DNA of 64,000 bases, taken from the NCBI GenBank assembly GCA_015956445.1, contig WIUZ02000003.1, positions 1,116,001 through 1,180,000 of the forward strand, written 5' to 3'. Shown piece by piece: positions 1 to 11,287 of the stretch (its first letter is position 1; each line of letters opens with the position of its first letter). The position numbers and the translations under genes were made by a program. This DNA comes from Thelephora terrestris (taxonomy: Eukaryota; Basidiomycota; Agaricomycetes; Thelephorales; Thelephoraceae). The notes under the pieces were generated by a model. The model saw only the letters and a list, made by a program, of their open reading frames with translations. It had not been told where the DNA came from and ran no database searches.

Positions 1-2030
1 TACAACCCATGGGTCATAGGCAAGGCATTCCACTGTACAGCGCCGTATGGTCCATGGGTCATGGGTAGGGCATACCACCGTATGGCACCGTACGCTCCAT
101 GGGTCATGGGCAGGGCATACTGTCGTACGGTGCTGTACGGTCCATGGGTCATGGGTAGGGCATACTGTCGTACGGCGCCGTACGCTCCATGGGTCATGGG
201 CAGGGCATACTGTCGTACGGTGCCGTATGACCCATGGGTCATGGGCAGGGCATACCACCGTACGGCGCCGTACGACCCATGGGTCATGGGCAGGGCATAC
301 CACCGTACGGCGTCGTACGCTCCATGGGTCATGGGCAGGGCATACTGTCGTACGGCGCCGTACGGTCCATGGGTCATGGGTAGGGCATACCACCGTACGG
401 CGCCGTACGCTCCATGGGTCATGGGTAGGGCATACCACCGTACGGCGCCGTACGCTCCATGGGTCATGGGCAGGGCATACTGTCGTACGGCGCCGTACGC
501 TCCATGGGTCATGGGTAGGGCAAACCCCCATACGGCGCCGTACGACCCATGGGTCATGGGCAGGGCATACTGTCGTACGGCGCCGTACGACCCATGGGTC
601 ATGGGTAGGGCATACCACCGTATGGCACCGTACGCTCCATGGGTCATGGGCAGGGCATACTGTCGTACGGTGCTGTACGGTCCATGGGTCATGGGTAGGG
701 CATACTGTCGTACGGCGCCGTACGCTCCATGGGTCATGGGCAGGGCATACTGTCGTACGGTGCCGTATGACCCATGGGTCATGGGCAGGGCATACCACCG
801 TACGGCGCCGTACGACCCATGGGTCATGGGCAGGGCATACCACCGTACGGCGTCGTACGCTCCATGGGTCATGGGCAGGGCATACTGTCGTACGGCGCCG
901 TACGGTCCATGGGTCATGGGTAGGGCATACCACCGTACGGCGCCGTACGCTCCATGGGTCATGGGTAGGGCATACCACCGTACGGCGCCGTACGCTCCAT
1001 GGGTCATGGGCAGGGCATACTGTCGTACGGCGCCGTACGCTCCATGGGTCATGGGTAGGGCAAACCCCCATACGGCGCCGTACGACCCATGGGTCATGGG
1101 CAGGGCATACTGTCGTACGGCGCCGTACGACCCATGGGTCATGGGTAGGGCATACCACCGTACGGCGCCGTACGCTCCATGGGTCATGGGCAGGGCATAC
1201 TGTTGTACGGCGCCGTACGACCCATGGGTCATGGGCAGGGCATACCACCGTACGGCGTCGTACGCTCCATGGGTCATGGGCAGGGCATACTGTCGTACGG
1301 CGCCGTACGCTCCATGGGTCATGGGCAGGGCATACTGTCGTACGGCGCCGTACGACCCATGGGTCATGGGTAGGGCATACTGTCGTACGGCGCCGTACGA
1401 CCCATGGGTCATGGGTAGGGCATACTGTCGTACGGCGCCGTACGACCCATGGGTCATGGGTAGGGCATACCACCGTACGGCGCCGTACGCTCCATGGGTC
1501 ATGGGTAGGGCATACCACCGTACGGCGCCGTACGCTCCATGGGTCATGGGTAGGGCATACCACCGTACGGCGCCGTACGCTCCATGGGTCATGGGCAGGG
1601 CATACTGTCGTACGGCGCCGTACGCTCCATGGGTCATGGGTAGGGCAAACCCCCGTACGGCGCCGTACGACCCATGGGTCATGGGCAGGGCATACCACCG
1701 TACGGCACCGTACGCTCCATGGGTCATGGGCAGGGCATACCACCGTACGGCGCTGTACGCCCCATGGGTCATGGGCAGGGTGGATGGCTGTCCAGCACCA
1801 CCGTACGGCCCATGGGTCATGGGAAGGGCATACCACCGTACGGCATCGTACAACCCATGGGTCATGGACAGGCCATACTGTCATACAGCACCGTACAACC
1901 CATGGGTCATGGGGCCCACACACCATCGTACGGTCCATGGGTCATGGGGATTTGTACCTGTCGTACGGCGACGTATGGCCCATGGGTCATGGGATTTTGT
2001 CACGCCGTATGGCCCATGACCCATGGGGAA
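1..2030. repeat. 45-bp minisatellite array, about 45 units
   Basis: The unit is 45 bp: a CCATGGGTCATGGG block, a GGGCATAC block, and a GTACGGCGCCGTAC block. Because 45 is a multiple of three and the unit lacks stops, two plus-strand frames stay open for about 650 codons as 15-residue repeats; I read these as by-products, not genes. Many units contain the perfect 20-base palindrome GTCGTACGGCGCCGTACGAC, and all contain the CCATGG palindrome. There is a higher-order repeat of 12 units (540 bp): bases 52-622 and 592-1162 appear identical. Units decay after about 1770. The array continues past the left window edge. Confidence 0.95.
1979..2027. repeat. 15-bp inverted repeat closing the minisatellite
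   Basis: CCCATGGGTCATGGG at 1979-1993 is matched by its exact reverse complement at 2013-2027 with a 19-base loop. It lies where the minisatellite stops and the transposase sequence begins, so the last half-unit is flipped relative to the array. It could form a hairpin in single-stranded DNA or RNA. Confidence 0.8.
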
Positions 2031-2053
2031 AAAGTAGCTGAAACCTGTGAGCG

Positions 2054-4524
2054 ACAGCGATCTTCATGGTGCTTCTTAATTTCCCCAAGGACCAGCGGTT
2101 CAAGTATAAGAACATGTACCTCGTCGGCGTTATTCCTGGACCTGCAAAACCCTCCTTGGACCAGATCAACCACGCTCTGGCACTATTGGTCAAGGAGCTT
2201 TTGGAATTTTGGGAAGGAATCTACTTCACGCGTACCGCTCGGTACCGCAACGGACGCTTCGCCAAAGGAGCGATGATTCCGCTTGTATGTGACATGCTTG
2301 CGGCACGGCAGGTGGCAGGATTTGGGAGTGTCACTTCAATGTTCTTCTGCACGTTCTGCCTGTTAACAATCCAGGACATCGAAAATTTGCAGAAAGAAAC
2401 GTGGCCGGAGCGGACGATTTATCACCACCTGGAGTGCGCTCGATCGTGGAAGCGATGTAGGAGCGAGCGGGACCGCAAACGCCTCTTCCGATTGCACGGA
2501 ATCCGTTGGTCAGCCTTATTGGACCTTCCGTACTGGAATCCGGTTTTATTCACCGTCCTCGACTCGATGCACGCCGCCTTTCTGGGACTCTTTCAAACTC
2601 ATTGTCGCAAGGTCTGGGGAATTGATGTCTCGGTCGAAGGAGGCGACGGAACCTTGCTTCATCCGAAGAAAGTTGTCCCTCGTCCGTCCGATTCCACATT
2701 GAGGGACTGTCTCCTCCTGGTTCGCGCAAATCCTCCTTCCCTTCTAGAGCAACTCACAGCAGCAAATATGCCCAAGAACGTGCTCTGGCATGTTTGTGCT
2801 GACCATGGATTGCGTCACGCAGGAGCGAAGCGTGCACTCGCAAAGGGGATCGTGGAATGGGTGAGCCCGTCGTGACTGTTTCCCCACCCTCCAATTGATA
2901 TGTTATCAGAGGTCTCGAATCCCCCCGGAGCAGGTCATCCTCCCTGACGAAGCCGAAGATATGGACGTAGACTCAGTCAACCCTCCAGGAGATGCCGCAG
3001 ATTCTAACAATTTCCGCCAGAAGGTCCTCACTGCAGAAAAGACTTTCCTCGAATATGGCGATGGACAGTCTTTCCCTCGGCGATATAACAAGGAGGTTTT
3101 TCGAAAACTATGTGAAGATCGTGGGCTGGACGCTCAGGGACGAAAGAAGGAATTGTACGCGCGGCTTCTAGCTTGGGTGTGTCATTGCTCTCCTGTTTAC
3201 TCGAGGAGTTGGCTTAATCACGACCAGCGCGATTCCTTCCATCCTCGTGAGCAAGTGGAACAACAAGCCCGACCAATCGGACAATCCAGGGACGTCCTTG
3301 GGAAGGATGTCCTCCAGGAAGTCTGGGAAGACATGAAACATACCGAGCTGCCGTCATGGATGAGTCCCGCCCCACCAAATTGGGGAACCGCCGCCCGTGG
3401 CAAACTTACTGCAGACCAGTGGATGGTTGTCTGCACGGTCCATCTACCTATCACGCTCATCAGGATTTGGGGGCATTTGGAAGACCGACGCTTCTCCCTC
3501 CTCTGCAACTTCATGGACCTCACTTCCTCTGTTCAACTTTCTGATCAACGTGTCATCAATGAGCACATCATCGCAGACTCCGAAGTATTGATGTCTCGGT
3601 ATCTCAACACGATGAAGGTCTTGTTCAAAGATGCAAAGATTCAACCAATCCATCACACTGCTCTTCATGCCGGCAACTTCCTTCGACTCTTTGGACCCAA
3701 CCATTCTGTGTGGGCGTTTGGAGGGGAGAGATATCTTGAGGTCCTGGGGCTACAAAATGTAAACAACAAGTCAGGTTTGTCGTGTCCCCCACACGTTGCA
3801 TCTCACAGAAGCTGAAGCTACTTCAGGGGAGTTAGAGACGACGTTCATGGTGTCTGTTTGCCGAAGCTCAAACCTCCAGGCGTTGTTAGATCGTCAGGAT
3901 CTACCCTCAGAAGTTCAGCCTTTGCGATCTGCTTACGAGGCGGTGGCGAATGAAGACCATAGGGGAACCCGACTTGCGGATGAATCCCATCACCCACGGA
4001 CACGTCCGCCATCATCACTGGTATTAAGGAACGAAGTGTATCAACTCCTGCTTTCTGCCCTTGATCGGAAGTTCAATACCACCGCGTATACCCGGAACTG
4101 GTCTCCTGTACCAAGAGAAGTGCAGGAGCTCTCTAAACTTTCCATTCGAGGCGTCGTTTTTGCTACCACCAAATCATTTCCCCGAGACAGTAACGTTCTG
4201 TTCCTAAGCCAGGGTGGAAGTTCACGTCCGCGCGTTGGCAACATAGAATCTATCTTCCAGTTCAAGCTCCAGGACCGAGAAAGCACGATGACTTATCTTC
4301 TTGTGCAGCAGCACTCACCACTGGCCAACGAAATCATGCAAAGAGTTTACACTCAGTTCGGGTTCGCTGGTGGCTTCCTGTGTCACATTGGCAAACCGAT
4401 CGGATCTCATCTCATCGAGCCGGCCGATATTATCTGTCACTTCGCAAAGACCCCACTCCCGAATTGCGATGGGGTCATGCATGTCTTACCGCTGAACAAG
4501 GTGAGGGACATACCCATGCCGTAA
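2054..4524 (+). CDS. Tnp2-type transposase (CACTA superfamily), N-terminally incomplete
   Basis: DNA transposon transposase that would cut and rejoin element ends in the nucleus. Three open stretches line up in family order: 2054-2860 (motif LVGVIPGPAKPSLDQINH, then AARQVAGFGS, HGIRWS and PYWNPVLFTVLDSMH), 2910-3773 (LPSWMSPAPPNWGTAARGKL, then ICTIHLP-like and RLFGP), and 3828-4524 (GELETTFM, and the C-terminal region with DIICHF). The introns I infer are 2861-2909 (GT...CAG, 49 nt) and about 3774-3827. The internal Met at 2066 is not a convincing natural start: the usual N-terminal quarter (zinc-finger-like region and the first acidic motif) is missing and the minisatellite sits there instead. 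No terminal inverted repeats were recognised. Beyond the missing 5' part I see no stop inside the conserved body. Confidence 0.85.
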
Positions 4525-4851
4525 GAACACAACTAAACCCACAACAAGATGATGGAATCTTACGAACTCCCCTCTGCAACGGCGCAGGATCGGGGAGGTG
4601 ACATCAACTAGTATTTTCTACTTGTGATTAGATGAGTAGATCGGTGTTCCTGCTATATCCTCGCACCCCTCGGTATTTATTTCTACTTGCTGACTCAATG
4701 CACACTTCCGACATTATTTTCGTGCTCCCTACACGAAGGACAGTGAACTCAGGCTGACATCCTTCAATTGGTAATTTGGTACGCTTGGCTACGACTAGCG
4801 ATGATTGATGATCAGCGGTCGAAGACTTACATTTCTGAATAAAAATTTCTT

Positions 4852-5345
4852 CACGAACGAGTTGTCGTGAGAAAATCGTGACCCGCATTGAAGTTGCACT
4901 CGTACCCAACTTCCTCCCTCCCAACGCCTTTCTCTTTCCTCCACCATCGACGCCAGATTCCGCCACAAGACATGGGCAGCAAACACATCCCGACGTGTTG
5001 CGTGCTTATCTAGCCCGCGATTTGGTCCATCTGCACTACCCGACTGACCTCACCTCGCGACGAGAACCGGATTCGTGGACACAAGTCGAGGTGCGTTCGC
5101 TCGTTGCATAGGCCGATTGACCCTACTCTGAACCATTCCTACGCCAGGAATCCATAGGAGACGGCTTATCGATCCACACCTACCCGCGTTGCCCCTGACG
5201 CTCGAGGACGGGACTATCTCGAATATCTTTTAGGTCCGCCGTGATTCTCGTCCGCTCTTAGTTTACGGATCCCCTATCTTGCGCTGCTGCCAAATGTTCT
5301 GCATCGCCGCGCAACGATTCCAGGAGGTAGTCCAGCGGCCTCAAC
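4852..5345. repeat. Dispersed direct repeat, copy 1
   Basis: This stretch, from the TTCACGAAC...GTCGTGAGAAAATCGT block to the CTGCATCGCCGCGCAACGAT block, recurs at 6278-6790 in the same orientation with small insertions and substitutions. Both copies hold the same C/T-rich segment around CTCCACCATCGACGCCAGAT and the phrase CAGGAATCCATAGGAGA. On the minus strand a short open stretch with LDYLL-x-SLRGDAEHLAAAQ is shared by both copies, hinting at an old coding origin. No family recognised. The flanking 4525-4851 and 5346-6277 hold no gene I can support. Confidence 0.75.
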
Positions 5346-6277
5346 TCGCCCTTGGCGATTGGCCCCCGATTTCAAGCTGGTGAGCGATCCCGCTCGTTTG
5401 ATTGAAACCTAAGGCTTCCGTCAGCAGTGACGCCGTTCGGTCCAACCTCCTGTGGCAAACCACCCTCCCACTGCGACTGGCGACCCATTCCTCCCCCTTC
5501 CGGGCCGAAGACGGTGCTGGCGCTCCTCCTGGACTCTGCAAAAGCTCAAGAACGCTTCCGCGCTAGCGTCGGTCCTGTCGGTACTCATCCCGGTATCGCA
5601 CGGCCACTCGACAATCACCAACGCCGTCACCCTCTCGTCCGAGAGCGTCTGTTCGCACCGCTGGCGTCAACGTTACCCTCAATCGGGGGGTTATCGCGGG
5701 TCCATTGCGTGCCAATCCTTCCCTTCGTCGTGCTATCCTGGTGCATATCTGGCGTTTACTCTCGGCTTGTGCGAGCTCACGCAACCGCTGCGTAGCTCTG
5801 GCTTTGTCTGGTTTTCGGACATCGTTTTGCTTATCGTGGGGTAGCGTACGTCCATGCAATGCAACTGGTAGAGTCATCGCTATCGCTCCGTGTGTCGACA
5901 CCTAGATCAGATGTTTCTTGTACTCCATGTCTATCCGTATAGGAGTTTGATCCATATTTGGATATCCGTTGCACTCGAAAATTTTATTTATTGATGTTTC
6001 GGCGGAGTAAGCGTGGGAATAACGCAGGGACAAAACGCACAACCGAAACGCACAACAAACCTCTCCACTCTCCACCATCGCTGCTGCGAACATCGTATAC
6101 CTCGTCACCATCCGCACTCTCAACGTTGACGATCTGCTACGATAGGAAGTACGATGGGGAGTTCCATCTCGAAGTTTGTGGCTCCTGACTGGTGCGTATC
6201 TCTAACCACGCCTAGGTCTTTTGTCTGAACCGCGATAGTCAAGTACATCTTTTGACAAATCAAAGGTTCGTCCCCTC

Positions 6278-6790
6278 CTTCACGAACAAGTCGTCGTGAG
6301 AAAATCGTTACCCGCAAGTTGCGCTCGTACCCGACTCGCTCCCTCCCATCGCCTTTCTCTTTCCTCCACCATCGACGCCAGATTCCGCCACAAGACATGG
6401 ACAGCAAACACATCCCGACGTGTTGCATGCTTATCTAGCCCGCGATCTGGTCCATTCGCACTACCCGCTGCCCAACTAACCTTGCTTCGCGACGAGAATC
6501 GAGTTTGTGGACGTGTATCGACACAAGTCCAGGTGCGTTCGCTCGTTGCATGGCCGATTGATCCTACTCTGAACCTTTCCTACGCCAGGAATCCATAGGA
6601 GATAGCTTATCAATCCACACCTACTCGCGTCGCCCCTGACGCTCGAGGACGGGACTATCTCGAACATTTTTTAGGTCCGTCGTCGTGATGCTCATCCACT
6701 CTTAGTTTACGGATTCCTTATCTTGCGCTGCTGCCAAATGTTCTGCATCGCCGCGCAACGATCTCAGGAGGTAGTCTAGCGGACGGGTCC
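6278..6790. repeat. Dispersed direct repeat, copy 2
   Basis: Second copy of the 4852-5345 unit, about 1.43 kb downstream. It contains a short insertion relative to copy 1 near 6465-6520. No target-site duplication or terminal inverted repeat is evident by eye. 6791-7380 holds no convincing gene. Confidence 0.75.
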
Positions 6791-7382
6791 TCGGCTCGCC
6801 GATATCAAGCTGGCGACTTGTCTGTGTTTCGTCGTGCTCCCTCTGTCTGAATCGGAGACACGTTACTGACGTCACAACGCAGGTTCCCATCGTGTGCACC
6901 TTGTGTCCGCTTGGCGTGAATAGCGAGGCCCGGCTCTTGGTTTTGACGACTCCGGTTTGGCTGCCGTAGCCCAAACACCGGCGGCCAACTCCTCACGTCC
7001 GTTGCCGAGTTGCAGGGTGTCCGTCAGGAAGTCGACGACAATAGCCATGCCGGAAAATGTGTAGGCGTTCGCGCTGACCGAATCGCTTCCACTTTCAACT
7101 TGAAGGGTCCCTCACTTGCTCTCGACACCGGGTATGTGTCCGAGCTGCTTGTCTCTTTCGAACGTCCCTTACCCGTGATGCAGCACCTTCCCCATCTCCG
7201 CCCTTCGTTTCTATTTCTTTTCTCAATCTCGATCCCACTCACATGTAACTTGTTTAGTGGGCACTCCGCCAACAATACTCGACGATGAATGAGGTCGACC
7301 AAAAGGAGGTCTGTCATTTACTAGAGGTTAGGTCATCCATCGTTTTTGGCTGCACCACTCTGACAGTCGTTATCCCCTTTGA

Positions 7383-8275
7383 CACCTCAAACGCCGATGC
7401 CGTTGATTGCCAGTTCAAGCCCTTCATCATACAACCCTCTATTATCCTACACACTATCCTCCACACTATCCACACCATCTCACTCTGTGCCGTCGTCTTT
7501 CCCATCACCGTCCGATTTTGGGGCCGCACTCCTCCAAGATCGTTCCCTCCCCCCGCAAGGAAGCCAGACATGCTAGCATCCCCAAGATCCTCACGATTCC
7601 AACATCATATCCGGTAGTCTCCGATCTGACGAACGACGGCCTATGTTCGTTCCAGTCATCCACAGGCGCAGCTTCGCAAATACCTCAAACGCCGACGCCG
7701 TTGAATCCCACTTCAAGCCCTTCATCATACGACCCTCTAATATCCTATACACCATCCTCCATCCTCCACATCATCTCACTCTGTGCCGTCGTCTTCCCCA
7801 ACGCCTTCGTCTTTCCCATTGCCGTCGTCTTTCCCATTGCCGTCGTCTCCCCCATCGCCGTCCGATTTTGGGAGTTCTATGTTCCTCCCGCTCCAGTTCA
7901 ACCCCTCCCCGATGGATGCCTCGCTTCACCTACGCTCAACCGACCGCCGATAAACCACTTCCCAGCACCACAAGGGGATTTATGTGCGCTGCTTGGCACC
8001 ACTCCCTCAGCTCCCGTCCCCTCGCGGGTCGAGGACGGCGCCGCAGCTCCTACGGACTTCGCGCTCGACGATTACCGTCCGAGGGCCCCTTTTCGCATGA
8101 CTAGCGTCGGTGTAACTCCGTCGGTATTCCTCTTGTAGACGCAGACCTCGACGCCGTCAAGTTCAAGTCCAAGCCCTTCGTCCCTTTGCTATCCGACCCT
8201 CACCAACCTCCACACACCCCACTTCTCCACCATCGTCGACTCACACCCATCGGGCTCGCTTTTCAGCCCTATCCA
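7383..8275. repeat. C/T-rich block with internal duplications
   Basis: A unit beginning CACCTCAAACGCCGATGCCG (7383) recurs at 7681 and in a more diverged form at about 8148. The second copy carries an 18-bp tandem repeat of the type CGTCTTTCCCATTGCCGT, repeated about three times near 7808-7862. Several frames are open because pyrimidine-rich DNA lacks stops; none looks like a real protein. 8276-8650 holds no supported gene. Confidence 0.6.
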
Positions 8276-8654
8276 TTTTCCTATGTATGTAGCTTGTACT
8301 CTAACATGTTCCGTAGTCCAAAACGTCTGTATTGTTGACCATTTGTGTCATCCACCGACGCGCGTCGGCGCAGGACCGTATATCCATAGCATAAAATTAT
8401 ATTTATTGTTTTTGTGCTAATACGAGTACCGAGTACTATACGAAAAACGTGAAGACCACGACACGTACCTGGACCGGGCGCGATCCCCACAAAGACAATG
8501 ACAGCGAGTACGACGGCCACGTTGATCACGACCGACCCCTGACGTCGGCTACACCCAACACCGATGGAGACCGCGACCTAATAGGGGAGACGATGTCGCC
8601 CCGAAGAATGTGTCTGGATGTCGAGATCCTGTTGCGATATGCTGGTGGTTTCCC

Positions 8655-9420
8655 GGGTCAGTAAAACTTCGGTAAATTAAGAAAGAAACCGAATGGTTAA
8701 CTCACGGTTAACCGAACCAGGTAAACCTGAAAGAAACGGGAGGTAAAAACCGAATCGGTAAACCATACGGTAAACTCGAAAAGGGCCGAATCGGTAAACC
8801 GCGAGCTTACCTTGTCGGTAAATCCTAAAAAAAACTCGCGGTTTGCTGAACTCGGTAAACTGCACGGTAAAATCAGAAGAGGCCGAATCGGTAAACCGCG
8901 AGTATACCGCGTCGGTAAATCCTCAAAGAAACCCACGGTTTACTGGACTCGGTAAACCGTGATCGGTGGCTTCGGTAAATTTTCGGTAAACTCCGAATAA
9001 ACCGGTTCGGTCACTCGCGGGTAAACCACAAAGTAAACTAGAAATTTAACTTGAAGTAAACTGACACCGGTAAGTGCCATGCAAACCGGTCAGTAAATTG
9101 TGATAAAACCCACAATTTACCAGTTGGGTAAACGGGTTCTGTAAACCGTGATCGGGTATGTTTTGAATTTACCGAACAAATTTGATCGCGGTTTACTGAG
9201 TTAGTAAGTGTCCGGTAAATATTAAAATTACTTGAGATATACTACATAGAGTAAACCACAAGGAAATTTGAAGAAAAACTGATAGAAAACAGGGTCAGTA
9301 AAGTGTAGGCAAACGTGCTGGGTAAATTTGAAAAATACTCAGCAAAAACTGGCTAGGTTTGTTGTTAGGTTAATTTTCCATTTGCTTGCGGTTTACTCAA
9401 CGTTTACCTGATCAGCAAAC
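8655..9420. repeat. Field of GGTAAA / TTTACC motifs with a 97-bp tandem unit
   Basis: The hexamer GGTAAA, usually as CGGTAAA or GGTAAACC, and its complement occur dozens of times in 770 bp, far more than expected in this base composition. Within it, 8784-8880 and 8881-about 8968 are two copies of a 97-bp unit starting GGCCGAATCGGTAAACCGCG. Downstream copies are increasingly diverged. Many sites pair with neighbours as short inverted repeats (CGGTTTACCG-like). No coding frame is credible. Confidence 0.8.
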
Positions 9421-9922
9421 CAACCTTTGTCCCCAGTGGGAGTCGTCAAACTCAGAAAATTTAGAGATGCCTTAGGCCTTGAATTCTTCTGAGCACATAT
9501 TTCCAACTTACTGCAGTCCAGTTCCCACCAATAAAGTTATACAGGGAGCTGTACTTAGTAAGGGGGAGTGTTGAACCGAAGGTCTGTGCCCGGCAACGGG
9601 TCAACCAGCTCCACCGCTTTGAGCGAGAGCCGATGCCGGAGAGCGCTGAATAAGCGACCCAAAGGGACGGTGTCACATCAGTGACCCGATCGATCGGTAT
9701 GACGCGCGCGTGCCTTAAGCCGCCGCACGGACCATGCATCAGTCACAATGTATAGATGTGACGTTAATAGAGTAGATAGTATATATACCCCTCATGTGTC
9801 CATAGATCAAATCAATCGCTTCTCTCTCTCTCTCCCCCACTTGCACTACTATATCTTCCCCTCTCAGGTAAGAACTAGAGTACGCCATGTAGTAGTATAG
9901 AATATACTCTACCTGCTCAACA
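9421..9922 (+). mobile_element. LTR-retrotransposon fossil: 3' end of internal region plus 3' LTR
   Basis: 9569-9922 is a 354-bp LTR with ends TGTTGA...TCAACA. It is preceded by a purine-rich AAGGGGGAG tract that fits a polypurine tract, and by about 150 bp of apparent internal sequence, possibly the end of a Ty1/copia-like polyprotein (family call tentative). The rest of the internal region and the 5' LTR are absent, so the element is a broken fossil. The 3' flank GCATG runs straight into the coiled-coil gene fragment, so it inserted in or next to that gene. By eye the LTR is about 90% identical to the solo LTR at 10929, suggesting insertions that are not very recent. Confidence 0.75.
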
Positions 9923-10597
9923 GCATGGCACCCTCGTCTTACCCTTATCCCCGTCCAGTTGAATCGGATGGTGACCAGTCTGGTAGAGATGAAGGAAGAG
10001 GGTTCCGATACCAGATCAACCGTCCTAACCGACAGGTCGCGTCCGAGATCGAGGTTCGCCGCCGCCTTCGACTCGCCTTCAAGAGTCCCACCCAGGGATC
10101 AGATGAGGGAGATGGCGGATCGCTCTACGATGACGGAGGAGAACTTGTCAACTACGTCGAGAGTGCTGCCGAGCGGTCACCCGGTGATGGAGATGTGGGA
10201 CAAAGTGTTCCGCAGTTCGGTGACATCTGGGAGGCTGATCGGTCCGCTCGAAGGAGTCTCTTCCTATCGGCTTGAACTCGTCGTTCAGTTGAGCACAGAA
10301 GATGGCGATGCCATGTTCGGAGAGATCCTTGCTGGGAGAGGATGTTGGTTGAACTGAGATGGACAGCTCGAGCATTGGGTGCCCGTAGAAGATACGATCG
10401 ACTTTTGAATGGACGTTGATAGCACTTTGTATAGCCATGTAGTTCCGTGTCGCCGTGAATGTATGCGCGTTGTGTGTGTTTGAATGATTGGAACGAATGA
10501 TAAGGAGTGTGAAGCATTAAAACAATAAGAAAAGGTAAGAAGAGTTCGAGGAAAGAGTGTGTTATAAAAAGTTTAAAAATACCATGTTCCTGACAGA
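9923..10597 (+). pseudogene. Inverted partial copy of the coiled-coil gene
   Basis: This matches, in inverted orientation, the 3' part of the minus-strand gene at 12140-13879 (arm 11956-12605). Shared peptide blocks include PYPRPVESDGDQSGR, PTQGSDEGDGGSL and, in another frame, TSGRLIGPLEG followed by SSYRLELVVQLS and EDGDAMFGE. The copy starts abruptly at the LTR end and lacks all upstream exons. The match continues through the 3' untranslated part to TGTTCCTGACA at about 10587-10597. It is a 5'-truncated duplicate, probably non-functional. Confidence 0.7.
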
Positions 10598-10923
10598 GTC
10601 TCAATAGACGAGCGTCGCGACGAAGAGGGTCGCGGTGGGATAGGTGGCTAAGAAAGAAGCTATCAGCGCAAGATGAGTGAACGAGAAGATACCTGAGACG
10701 AGAAGAGACTAGTAGAAGTGGTGAACACTGCGTTCGCCACGAAGAGCTAAGAGCTGAGCACTGCGCTCAAGACTGGGGTAGAGCACTGCGCTCACGAGAC
10801 GAGTAGAGAAGATCGAGAAGCACTGCGCTTCACATCGAGAGAAGTCGAGACGAGGAAAGAGAAAAGCTAGAGTGTTCTTCGAGCACTGTGCTCAAAGAGG
10901 ACTTGTTCACGAGGAACGAGGAG
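10598..10923. other. Spacer with a repeated short phrase
   Basis: No gene is visible. The phrase GAGCACTGCGCTCA or close variants (a short near-palindrome) occurs about six times between 10720 and 10900. The stretch lies between the inverted gene fragment and the solo LTR. Confidence 0.5.
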
Positions 10924-10928
10924 TGTTG

Positions 10929-11282
10929 TGTTGAACCGGAGGTCTGTGCCCGGCAACGGGTCAACCGGCTCCACCGCTTCGTGCGAGAGCCGATGCCAGA
11001 GAGCGCTGAATAAGCGATCCGAAGGGGCGGTATCACATCAGTGATCCGATCAATCGGTATGACGCGCGTGTGCCTTAAGCCACCGCATGGACCCTGCATC
11101 AGTCACACTATACAGTTGTGACGCCAATAGAGTAGATAGATATATATACCCCTCATGTGTAGATAGATCAATCAATCGCTTCTCTCTCTCTCTCTCCCAC
11201 TTGCACAACTATATCTTCCCCTCTCAGGTAAGGACTAGAGTACGCCATGTAGTAGTATAGAATATACTCTACCTGCTCAACA
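10929..11282 (+). mobile_element. Solo LTR with 5-bp target-site duplication
   Basis: A complete 354-bp LTR, TGTTGAACC...CTGCTCAACA, is flanked on both sides by TGTTG (10924-10928 and 11283-11287). The 5-bp duplication and lack of internal sequence mark it as a solo LTR, formed by recombination between the two LTRs of one insertion. It is the same family as the LTR at 9569-9922. A run of CT repeats and a TATATATACCCC element are conserved in both copies. Fossil. Confidence 0.9.
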
Positions 11283-11287
11283 TGTTG

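Noticed and set aside
1-2030. CRISPR-like array
   Set aside because: The repeats are contiguous with no unique spacers, and the genome is eukaryotic.
47-2041. Two overlapping plus-strand frames of about 650 codons
   Set aside because: Both are translations of the 45-bp repeat, which lacks stops by composition; the same DNA is open in both frames and neither resembles a protein family.
9569-11282. One short LTR element with two LTRs
   Set aside because: The second LTR has its own TGTTG duplication, the flanks of the first do not match, and the sequence between them is gene fragment and spacer.
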